A DNA stretch of 64,000 nucleotides from Astropecten irregularis (Eukaryota > Echinodermata > Asteroidea > Paxillosida > Astropectinidae). Of the stretch, positions 23,788 through 35,700 are shown one piece after another. Under the pieces are notes generated by a model that worked only from the letters and a program-made list of their open reading frames with translations, had not been told where the DNA came from and did not search any database. Location: contig OZ020250.1 in the NCBI GenBank assembly GCA_963971285.1, positions 17,388,783-17,452,782 of the forward strand. The letters run 5' to 3'. The position numbers and the translations under genes are program-made. The first letter of the stretch is position 1. Every line of letters starts with the position of its first letter.

Positions 23788-26700
23788 TTAGCTGTTGTGG
23801 GCACTGGGCTGTCTGAACTGTCGCAGTCCCTGCAGGAAGACCTCCTTGGTTTGCCTCATCATGTCATGGTAGAGCTTCAGGTCTTCCTCCTTGGCCTTGA
23901 GTGTGCTCTTCACTGCTGCCTTCAGTGCGTCGTTCTCGTCAATTTTGATGGCTAACCTGCAAGGGAATGGCAGAAAAACCATCACTTAGAGAGACAGTCC
24001 AAAGACAATCTCAAATGCATTACCACAGGGCACAACTCACAACAAATTACACATTTAGCCTTCGGGAAAGATCCTGCTAGAATTGAAACATAAGGCCCTC
24101 CTAACGCTAAGCAAATCACAAATTTGTTATGAAAACCTTTGAAGCTGTAGAACCTTTCACCTTTTCACAGTATGAAAAGACTCAAACACAACACATTTAA
24201 ACAGACCAAAAGATATTCCTAGGATAAATCCCCCAAGCACATTCTCAGGCACATTACAGTACGTTGTAAGTACCAGTGTGCAGTAAAGTCCATGAATCGC
24301 ATACACATCATAATTGCCAACCTATCTTAAAGAAAATTCGGAATACTTCTACTAAAAAAGAGGAATCACAGAGCAAACTACATAGGAATATATACATGTG
24401 TATTTCCAAGCCAAAAATCGGAATTTGTTGTCAAGAGCTTGTAAAAAGTGATACATTCTTACCCAAAAAGAGGAATGATTCCTCCAAAAGAGGAATGGTT
24501 GGCAGGTATAAATATGACACATGCAAACAAATCAGACATTTTTTTCGTTTCAGCTTCTAATTTGGACATTTCAAAGGCCTTGAATTTGATTCTGAAAGGG
24601 GCAAGGTCACTTTTCCATTTCAAGGAGTATTTCCATTGGAAAATCATAATGTCTATAGAAACATTTGAAGGGGGCACCAAGGCCAATAACCAGGGCAATG
24701 AAGGCCATAGCCTCCGTGGCCTCCGTTAAATTCAAAGCTTGATTTCATAAAAATGGTGACTTTTTGTGACACAATTTATTTAAACCACCAGGGGCCGATT
24801 TCATAAAGCTCTGCGACGCGTCACAACTCGATTTGCGACGCGTCCTAGCTGCGACGCATCGCATCTATGCGTTGAGTCCATAGAGAATGGATGCGTCTTA
24901 ACTCTGCGACGCGTTGTAAGTTTTATTAAATCGGCCCCAGGCCCAAAAAGTGCAGACATTTGGTCAATTGTTCTTATAATTTTACACAAAATGCTCATTT
25001 TGCTGACTTTGCAAACAAGGTAAAAAAAAACAGTCAAAAGAACCACTAACAAGCAACAAACGAGGAGGCTAGCTACATGTACTTAGTAAATACTGTTCAC
25101 TACGTGTAAAATTTCAGACAATGGCTAAAAAAAACAGAGATAAATAGCATAACAGCATAATTATGAATGAAAACACATTCACATTTTACAGTCTCTTGTT
25201 TAAAAACTATAAGTGGCCACAAAATGCCATTCCTTCAACCAAAAACAGGATGCAACATTTCGGAGAAAAATGGAAGATTGGTCTTGAGTGTTCAAACACG
25301 AAGGTATGCAATCTCCACTCATCCTGACTAAATCCTGTTTTCTTTGTTTGACATCTGAAGACAAAAATATTGACAGTTTATAAATTTATCTCTCGGCCAA
25401 GATATCCTTAAAGGTAGTATCATACTTTGGTTTTTGTCAAAGAAGTACAGATTCATGGGCAAAAATATCAAGGAAGATACAGTAACGGTCAGTAATGTGA
25501 AAATTTCAGTCCCATACGGTGCCCACTTTTTGAGAAAACAGCGAAAAACGGCCGCAGTATTTTTTAAGTGTTTTCTCTTTCATTTTTGATCTTTTAAAAG
25601 ATCAAAAAGATTTTTGGTCGTTGTTTTACTAATTTCTGGATAAATACACCATTTCAGGCGGAAAAATTGTAACAGTATGTTTCTACCACCACTATCTTCA
25701 TACCCTGTAAGTTGTACGTAAATCTGTGAACATTTCTGTTTTGGTCTCTTACCAAAGTATGATACTACCTTTAAAAGACTGAGGCATAACTCAGAACGCA
25801 AGACTGGTGGACCAAAAGCAGAAATATTAAGGGCCAAATGCTAACCTTTACGATCTCTGTCTTTGTTTTTTGTTTTAGGAAATCACTTCATAAATAAAAT
25901 TTGGAGATTCGGGTGGATGTACTTTCTGTTTTCAAATAAAAAAGGCTGTGGTATTCCAGTTGTTCTGGGAACGATCATATTGAAATACATGCGGGGATAC
26001 ACGTACACACAGTCCATATTACGAGGGCTACCAGTGCTGTGACCATTTGATCAAAGTGTGTTGAATCTGTCAGATACTGAAACAGGTCACGTTTTCAAAG
26101 AAAGTGAAGAATCTCACTTTTTACCAAGTGCAAAATTTGGCTCCGGCCAACTGAAATATAACAAGTATTTGTCACAAACAGAAAAAGTGAGGGATTATTT
26201 GAATTTTACCATCAGAAAAAAACAATTTAATTAAAGCTGGGCATTGCGATTTCCTCGATGGTATACTATCCCATTTTGTCATCCCAAAGAATAATTAATA
26301 CAAGTAATTAACTGCTGCCAACTGCTCATCAAGCAAAATATTGACGCACTCTCTTGAGGAGGAACAGAGCACACTGTTCGAAACGTTGAGATAATACCAC
26401 CAGTTCTTGTCAGAACACACACTCTCACAGAAGAGATTACATGGTGTCATCGCAAACTTACCTTCTTTTACATGGAAATTTGGCTGTTAATCCTGTTTTT
26501 ATGAAGATAGAAATTTCATGATTAGCAAATTTTTGTGCTAAGCAGGGCTGCGAAATTGGCCCCAGATTCTACTGTTTATTTGGATACCGGTACTACAGTA
26601 ATTGAAAAGTGAACAAAGAAAAATTGCCTGGAGCGGGATTCGAACCGGCGACCTCCTGAATACCGTACAGATGCTCTACCAACTGAGCTATCCAGCCCTA

Positions 26701-29700
26701 CGTTGGTAGAGCGCCTGTACAGTATTCATGAGGTCGCCGGTTCGAATCCCACTCCACAGTCAATTTTTCTTTGTTCACTTTTCAATGACTTTAAAATTCA
26801 GTCAATTTCCCTTGTGGATTTGATGACTACAGTAATGAGTTAGATTACCTCGTCTGTAGTTCCTCCAGTATCTGCTGATCAAGAGAAAGCTCGCCCTGAA
26901 CCAAGTTAGCATCGGTGATATACCCTCCAGACAACGGAAGCTTGAGGGCCGAGGAGGACGACTTCTTCGCCCCTTTGGCGCTGCTCTCAACTTTGACCCT
27001 GCCTAGTTGTTTCTCCAGCCACACGTTGCGCTGTTTCACCTCTTGCATGCTGCTCTCTACTTCGGTGGTTTTGACGTTAGCTTCATCTGCCCTGTGGTTC
27101 ATAAAATCAGGAGACCAAGAATCTTGAATTGAGTACTCCATGGGCTTTGGGTTTAAAGGTAATGTACAGGATTGGTAACATACCCAAACAGAAATGTTCA
27201 CAGATTTACGTATAACTTTCAGGGCATGAAGATGGTGCTGGTAGAAACATCATACCGTTAAAATATTTCTGCCAAAAGCATTCTTTATATTTTATCAAAA
27301 AAATTGAGTTGGGTTTTCGCTATTTTGTCGTGACTCAGATGTCCGATAGAGCTCAAATTTTAACGGGTCTATAATTTCATGCACATGCTGGATTAGACAA
27401 AGTGTGAGTGTTGTTCTGTGACCTTTACCAATCATGTATTATACCTTTAATTCTGGCTAGAAACTGGGGCAACCCGTGTTCTTTTATCTCTGGTCATGTT
27501 TATAATGCTTCCGACTGGCAAACGAACAAAGATAATTGGCAATCTATAGGTCGCAGGTTCGAATCCCACTCCAGTCAATTTTTCTAACCTGTTCTGCAGG
27601 ATCTGTACTAGTTCCATGAGTTTATCTCTCTCGACCTCAGCCACCTGACACAGCGACCTGTACTGCTGCAATTGCCTCTGCGCTTCCTCCACTCCATTTC
27701 CCGAGGTCAAACTCCTAAAATGACAGACAACGGGGAGGTTGAATTACTGTGCCATATTATTCTTATCGAATCTATAAAAAAAGTGTGGCTCAACCGAAGC
27801 TTAGCTTCCAGGGTATCAAGTACGAGTATGTTTAAGGTTAAATACAGGGCTGAGTCCGAGTACCAAAGTCCGAGTCTACGTCCGAGTACATGCACAGTAC
27901 CAACACACAGTGTCAAAAAAGTTTCACAAAGCTGTTTAATTATAGTTGGACGTTGTGCCACTCTTCTCAGAAATTCTAGTTTTACAACCTTGCAAATGAC
28001 ACTGTGCAACTTAATCCATTTTGATACTAAACTCCCGATGATCTTCATACTCCCATTGTATAATTTATCGGAAATAGGCAACATAATCAACCATGAAATT
28101 GTAACAAAAATTTGCACTAAAGGGTAGAGTACTCCCAAAATTTGAGAACATGGAATAGAGTACGGGCCAAGTACGTTTATTTTTTAGTACTTTTTAGCGA
28201 GTACGGGCAAAGTACATTTTATTTTCGAGTACTTTTAATCGAGTACGGGCCGAGTATTTGAAGGTACTCGAGTTGTAGTCGAGTACGAGTAGAAGTACTC
28301 CAACACTGCCATACAAAGCTACAAATCTTCTACGATAAGATTATCAACCAACTTTTGGGACTTTTGGGTTGAAAACAGAGGTGGCAGCAAGTCATTTTTT
28401 TCCAAGTCAAGTCAAGTCACTGGGTCCTGTCACAAGTCAAGTCACAAGTCATTTGGAAACAGGGCAAATCAAGTCAAGTCACAAGACATTTGGTGTTAAC
28501 ACAAGTCAAGTTGCAAGTCACAAAATCCCAAGGGCATCAAGGCAATATAATGTAAATGCATCTGAAAATTAAGAAAATTCGTTGATTTTGAACAAACCAA
28601 ACAAAAGTCCGATTGTAAGCATAAGCATGCGGGGCCAGGGCGACTGTATTACACATCGTCAAATCTAGTCGCCCCGCGTCACAAACTAGACAGTTCGCGC
28701 GAAATCAGTGAAAAAAGTGTTTATCGAAAACAAAATGGTTGTTATTTCCTACTCTGATTTGTCGCTCGAGTAGCATCTGACTTGGGTTGGCAACAAGTCA
28801 TTTTGTGCAAGTCCAAGTCAAGTCACAAGTCATTGTTTGCAAGACCGAGTCAAGTCACAAGTCAAAGCTGGTATTTCCAAGTCAAGTCGCAAGTCACGAA
28901 AATAGTGACTCGAGTCCGACTCGAGTCGCAAGTCACAGACTCCAGTCAACAACTCTGGTTGAAAAAGGTTTAAAATTCATTATTTGTAGGACAGAGGAAT
29001 CCTAAGGACTACTCGGATATTCAAACAGAGCTGCCATAAAGTGGACAGTTGGATATTACTGAAGCAGACCTACCCAGCGCTGGCCGGCCGCACTCCCCTG
29101 GATGATGACCGACCGGATCCGTCATTACTGAGCTTGGACACACTCCTCTGGCCGGACGGTGGTCGGATTCCTTGCCTGAATGTGACAAAAAGTCAGAAGA
29201 CGAAGATTACAGAAAGAATTTTGGTTTTTGCTGAAGTAACTGTCTCTGGCTGATGCTTGAGATCGTAGGCTCAGTTTATCTGGGGCTAACTTTGTGACAA
29301 AATTATTGAAACGATCACCAGATTTTTCATGCTTGCTAGAAAGCAAAACATTTCCAAAAGAACACAACAATTATGTTGTTCCTCGCTTGCAGTTATTAAG
29401 ATAATGACCAAAAATGCACATGGCAGAAGACAAATTTCATGGAATTGGTCCCAAAAAAATCACTTGGTATTCACAAGACAACTACATGGAATTGTTCATT
29501 TCATGTTAATCACTGACCAATGTGATGTACAACGATCAATGGTTACCAAAAAGATTTCAAAGCTGCATCCTCTTTAAGTGATCCCCATGTACCATTTCTC
29601 AGGTTGCAGCATATCTTAAAATGACCCTTGGGATATAGCGGTGTGTGAGTGCCACTGAATGGTTTCATGGCTTAATTCTGACTGCCAAACGAACAAAGAT

Positions 29701-32700
29701 AATTGACTATTGGGGACACCACCAACGTGGGGCTGGATAGCTCAGTTGGTAAGAGCGCCGGTACGCGACGGTATTCCGAAGGTCTCTGGTTCGAATCCCA
29801 CTCCAATCATCTGTGACATACCTTGACTGAGGGGGTACCGGGGATCCGTTGGACATGCCACTATGCCGGTCAGCAGTGGCTGGTCTGTCCACTGACATGA
29901 TGGTCAGGGGTCTGCTCTGGGGTCTGTCGGGGGTAGCGGCTGTGTAACCATTCAGCTGGCGCTGTTGCTGCTGCTCTTGCTGTCAGACAAGTGGCAAATT
30001 ATCCAGATGAAATTTTGGCGGGAAGGATTGAACTTTGATTGTTGGCTGACGTCGTTATAAAGTCAATTCAAACATTTCAATATCAGTTGGTGATCCACTG
30101 ATAAAATTGAGAAAACTCAATATTATACACACTCCAAAAAAACTCATGGAAGCCATTTTTTATTCTATGGGCATTTACGAAACGGAGGCTTAGGCTCAGG
30201 CTCAGGACCCAGCTCTGACATCCATATGCTAAAAATATAGGTTGTGGTTTTCAAACCAGAGAATCTACTTCAGAACTGCAGCCAAAAGTCTCTATTTTGA
30301 CCCATTATTTCAGAATGGATTCACGAAATGGAGCCGGAGCCTGAGATGGAGCCTGAGCCTCCGTTTTGTAAACGCCCTATATTTCTCTCTTTATTCAGAA
30401 CATCTTTTTCATTTCTAGAAGATGTTCTGAATAAAGAACAAAATATGGAATCGAAAATGGCTTCCGTAAGTCTTTTTGGAGTGTGTATAGTATTGAGTTT
30501 ATACATATCATTATTAAAATATCTGATATTTTGACATATTTCCATATATCCTTTTGTTGCCGGACAAAATATGGGCGGGGACACACCAGTAATGGTGGGT
30601 GTTTTCTACCTCCATGTTCGCGCAGTCGGATCGGTGTATAGCGGTGTTACACTGTACAGCATTGAGGTGAAAACAGAACAAGACAAATTGTTTATGAGAT
30701 AGAAAGCCTCTGACCAGTTTACTCATCTCCTGAAGCATGTCCTCCAGCTGATGCACCTTGGCTTCTTTCTCTCTGACGATGAGCCGCAGCTGCTCTACCA
30801 CGTTGGCGTCTTGTTGGCTGCGCTGCTGCAGCTGCTGGCTGGCCTGCTCCTTCATGCGCTTGACCTCCTCCTGCTGTTTGCTGCTCAGCTCCAGGTGCTT
30901 CTTGAGCTGACCCTGCTGGTTCTGAGAGTGAGAGAAAGAGAGATGGAGGCGAGGAGAGGGTTTAGTTTGTCTGGACGAGGGCTGTAAAGGCATCCCCTTC
31001 TAGGCTAGGGACATCCTGGGAGGCCATGGACCTTGGTTACCTGGGTCTTGGCCTCAGCCCTTCTGCAAATATTCAAATGTAACCGGCTGTATGAAATTCA
31101 GTCACATGTCAATTTCGTCACAATTTGAAGAAATGAGTTCTTACCACAATCACAAAGCACTACGCCTTTATAATAATATGTGATACCTATGAGCAGGCCT
31201 CGCGCTCATACTTTGGTTTTTGTCAAAGAAATTATGAATCATGGGCAACAATATCAATGAAGATACATTAACAGTCATCGGTGAAATTCTCAGTCCCATA
31301 CGGTGCCCACTTTTTGAGAAAACAGTGAAAAATGCCCACAGCATTTCATAAATCTTTTCACCGTTATTTTTTATCTTTAAAAGATCAAAATTGTTTTTGG
31401 TCATTGGTTTGACTCTTTTCTGGATAAATACAGCATTTTTAATGGTATGATTTAATGGCATGGAGCCTACCAGTAATGCTTCAATCAGCTCGTTGTCATG
31501 TTTGCCCTTGTCCAGCAGCGTGGCCAGCTGCTGCTTGACCGACTTGACCTCGTTGGAGAGCACCTTGTTGCGAGCCTTGGAGGCCTCCAGCTTCTCCTTC
31601 AGCTTGGCGTAGTCCTCCTCGAGTGACTTCAGCTCAGTGGCGGCTTTCTGTGATGGAAAAAAAAACAGACACAGATGAAATGAAACTGGAATGAGCGAAA
31701 ATCATGAGAGGGGACTTCACTGTCTACCTTGAGATCACTGGTTGAGCAGGAGGGGTGTGAGGAGGGGAGGAAGATGAGGGAATTGGAGGAAGGAAGTTGA
31801 TGGGAGGAAGGGTAGGGACTAAGGTGGTGTCCAGTTCCCTTAATACCTCCTGCAGATTCCTCCTGCCCTTCTCTTGCTGCCTGAGTCTCTGTCTCTGCCT
31901 CTCGTCCATAGATCCTCCTCCTCCTTTGGAGCTTCTCGGTAGGGCAGAGGTCGGGACAGAACCATCCTCAGAGACGTCCAGGGTCATGAACTGCTCCTCT
32001 AAGCTCATTTCCGTGCCCGGCCGGCTCTTGTACTGGTCCAGTTGTCGAGTCAGCTCTGACACCTAAATTGAAAAGACAATAAAAATCAATCAAGTGCTTG
32101 ATTCTGAAGTCCTTGATGACGCTAGTCGAAATAGATGAAGTCTGAAGAATGACTACACTCTACTCATATATGACCCAAGCCGGGATCGAACCCGGGCCAC
32201 ATTGGTGAGTGCCTAATGCACTTGCCACATGTGCCCATGAAAGATACTGCCAAATATTCATTCCTGATTGAATGATGTGCAATATCACCGGTCTCGGGCC
32301 AAAAAATGAATTTGTACGACTCACCTTATTCTGAAGCAGTAGAATCTGCTGGGCACGCCCTCTCCAGCCGCTATTCTCATTCCTCAAGTTCTGTATGTTC
32401 ACATTCTCACCGATTTCATTGGACAACACCTGTACAAAAAATTGAAACTATCATTAATCAAAATTTTCTCATTCCATGTCCTCTAGCTTTGAGTTTTTTT
32501 TTTCAGAGATCAAAGAGTCCTTTCAATAGGGCTAAGCGCTCGAGCTATTTATAGAATACGCCCTTTGTATCGACAGCTATAGTTACCCGGATGTTTCCTA
32601 CAAATATTATAATTTTTACGTGTAAGTTAATGGGGCAACGTGCGACTTGTTTGTCCGAACTTCTGAATGTGACGTCACGAGCGCGGAACCCTATTGGTAA

Positions 32701-35700
32701 ATTTTTTAGGCGTGCCATGGCACCGATTACGACCTTCTGAAATTCGGGCTATTGTCCGGTGTTTTCAAGCATTGCGTACCTGCATTGTTTACACTGAGCT
32801 CCCTGCACAAATGGCCCAGCCGGATGACCTCTATTTGACCGGTGACTGATAATAAGGCCGGTAAACACAAAATAAAAATAAAATCCTGGCCTGAAAGGGT
32901 TAACTGGCAAAGAAATTTGACCCTTACTCATTTCCCAGAGATGCAACTGGACAATGCCAAACAAAATTTGAACATGACTGTCTGTGTTATAACTAGATAG
33001 TCATTTATACGCTGGGTGTAGACACAGAACAGGAATCGAGACAGTGCTGCAGCAGATAAGTGAATATCATCAAAGGAGACTTGAAAAAGAATTGTACAAT
33101 TTAAAATATTTCAAGGGGGAAAAATCTGAATTGGGGAGAAGAATTGAAACAAAAAATCTGATTTCAGATTTAAAAAAATGCATCTCTGTTTTCCTCCTGC
33201 CATTTTGGGGGTTTTTCCACGCTATGCACGTACCTTCTGAGCCACTTTCAGTTCTTGCTTGAGGATGTTGATCTGGTTACGATAGTCCATCTGCTTGGCT
33301 TGGTTCTTGGCCTGGGCTTCTTGCAGACTCTTCAACTCTGCCGCCATGGCAGCGGCCTGGGAAAAACACAGACAGGAGATTAATTATGAGGTAAATTTGA
33401 GACGAGGACGTGAACTGGCATCCAGTTGGGGTGCCGTGGCCTCGTGGTCTGGTGTGTCGTACTCAAGATCTTGTGGTCAATCTACAGATTGTGGGTTTGA
33501 ATCCAGTCATTGGCTTATGGTGCTTGCGTCCTTGGGCAAGACGCTTTATCACATATTGCTTCTCTTCACTCAGGAGTCAATGGGTACCTGCGAGGGTAGA
33601 GATGGCTTTGTATGCCTGTTTAACCTCTGTGGGCTTTAAAGTAGGCTATATACTCCCCAGGGAGCTGAGATTGTGTCAGAAATGCAAGTAAGGCCCGATG
33701 ACCAGGGATAACAATATGTACAGCACATAGAGAATCTTTGATTTTTATGTGCTATATCCAACCAGTGAGGCATTAATAGTGGGGGAAAGGCCAAGTTTTA
33801 TGAAGAGTCTTGTGCAGTAAGCAGACCCCATCCTCCCATTTCAAAACCAAATCCCATTATGAGAGAGAGAGATCTCCTGCTCAAAATGTTGCCAACCACT
33901 GAATCTCGGGATCTTCCAGTCATAAAATCCATCAAGAAATAGCTTCGAATATTGCAATACAAATTAACTATTCTTTTCCTTGTATGAAACCAAACATCCC
34001 TGGCAAAGAATGGAAACAAAATCATTAATATTTAAAGAAAAATAGGACCTATAAAAGATGGTTGGGAAGAAACATAATTGTATGACAGAGTTTGAAGGAT
34101 CAGACTGCAAACTCCATAATAGACCCAGAAAATTTGAAGGTGGACTATAACTCCTAATATGGCAAGAGCTCATAGAGAAAAAGTACCTGGTCCTGGGACT
34201 GCTCCCGAGAAAGAGATGATCGTTGCGGAACACCTTTGTCTCCGTTTTCCCCATTCTGTGACTTTCGAAGAGCCGTTGCAAGCTGCATTCGAAAAAAAGG
34301 AAGTTTGACAACTCAGAAGGCAGCTTTTTTTTTTAGAGCGGACACCTTCTTTAATTCTGACAATTCCTCACATCTAGCCTTTGTGTATCAACGAAGTGGC
34401 GAAACACTTATTTTCTGAGGGGGTACATGGGGAGATGCACTAATTTTTCAAGGGGATAATGAAGTGAAGAAATTAGTATTAAAGGTAATGGGAGACTTTT
34501 GAGCCACACCGGTCGGCACCGCTCGGGACATCTGGCACTCAGCCTTTCCAACCGGCACTCATGATGAAAAATCATATTGCCGACCGGCACAGAAAATCTT
34601 TAAAATGCACAAGTTACAACATAAATGTCGAGTTTTTTCACTGAAAGAACAGTAAGATTTTGATTTGGAGACAAATTTGGAAAGACAAATTGACCAGATT
34701 CACGACAACAAAACAGAATACTACTGACACTACGGAGTTCCATTTAGCTATCATCTCTTGAAACCCGGCTGTGAGAGCAAGAGCTCTGCTTGCTACGCTT
34801 CACAATAAGTAAATTTAGCCAGCACTCAAATTGGACTATTTATAACACTGCTCGCTGGCCCAACTTAGACCAAGTATATAAACCCTATCTGCCACAGGGG
34901 CCATTCTGCGCTGGATATTGGTTGGAATCTGGTAGGTTCACGCCTTAAGCACCTGCAGGTCTTTACAAGGGGTACAACTTTCCCTTCATGTGATTTCTGA
35001 CCTCCTTCTCAGTGTCCTTGACCCGTCGCATCAGCTGCTTCAACTTGGTCTTGTCGCTCTCCAGCTCAGCCGTGAGTTCCCGGTTCTTCTTGGACAGCTC
35101 TACGATCTTTGTCGCAGCCGTGTCACTGGCAACACCTCCACCTTCGTGCAAAGTGGACCAAGATGGTTATTTGTCAAGATGATTGCGGATTTGATGATCC
35201 ACAGCTTGAAATAATCAACTCGTCTTGGAGAATATAGAATGACCAGACAGTCACGACAAGCGACAAGAGTGGTGGTGGCGGAATACCAAGCAGGTGATCC
35301 ACTCCTCCTCCTCTTCCTAGGAGAGCTAGTGGCTACCTAAGATGCTAAGCACAACAAATTGCTTAGCACAAAATTGCCTTGCCCAATAAAACAATTAAAA
35401 ATTTCACTTGATATTCTTGGTCAGCGAACAACAGCCAAAGAACAATCACAAGTGATACACAACACATGAAAATTTGGTTGTTAATCCTGTTTTTATTGTT
35501 AGACAGACGTTTCGTGGTTAGCCAATTGTTGTGTGCTAAGCAGGGCCGTGCAATTGGCCCCTGATAAGGGCAAACAACAATCCCAGAGAGTAAGGTAAGG
35601 TCTGCGGTAGGATCATGAACAAGAATCTCTTCTATCAGTGTATGGTTCTGAGAAGAACAGTCCTTAACGGTCGACGTTCCGAACAGCTCCGAACTGCCCC

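Noticed and set aside
30723..30723. Alternative CCDC13 exon 10 donor A|GTAAAC
   Set aside because: A better consensus than CTG|GTCAGA at 30715, but it breaks the reading frame with exon 11. Kept only as a possible alternative if an unseen exon lies between.
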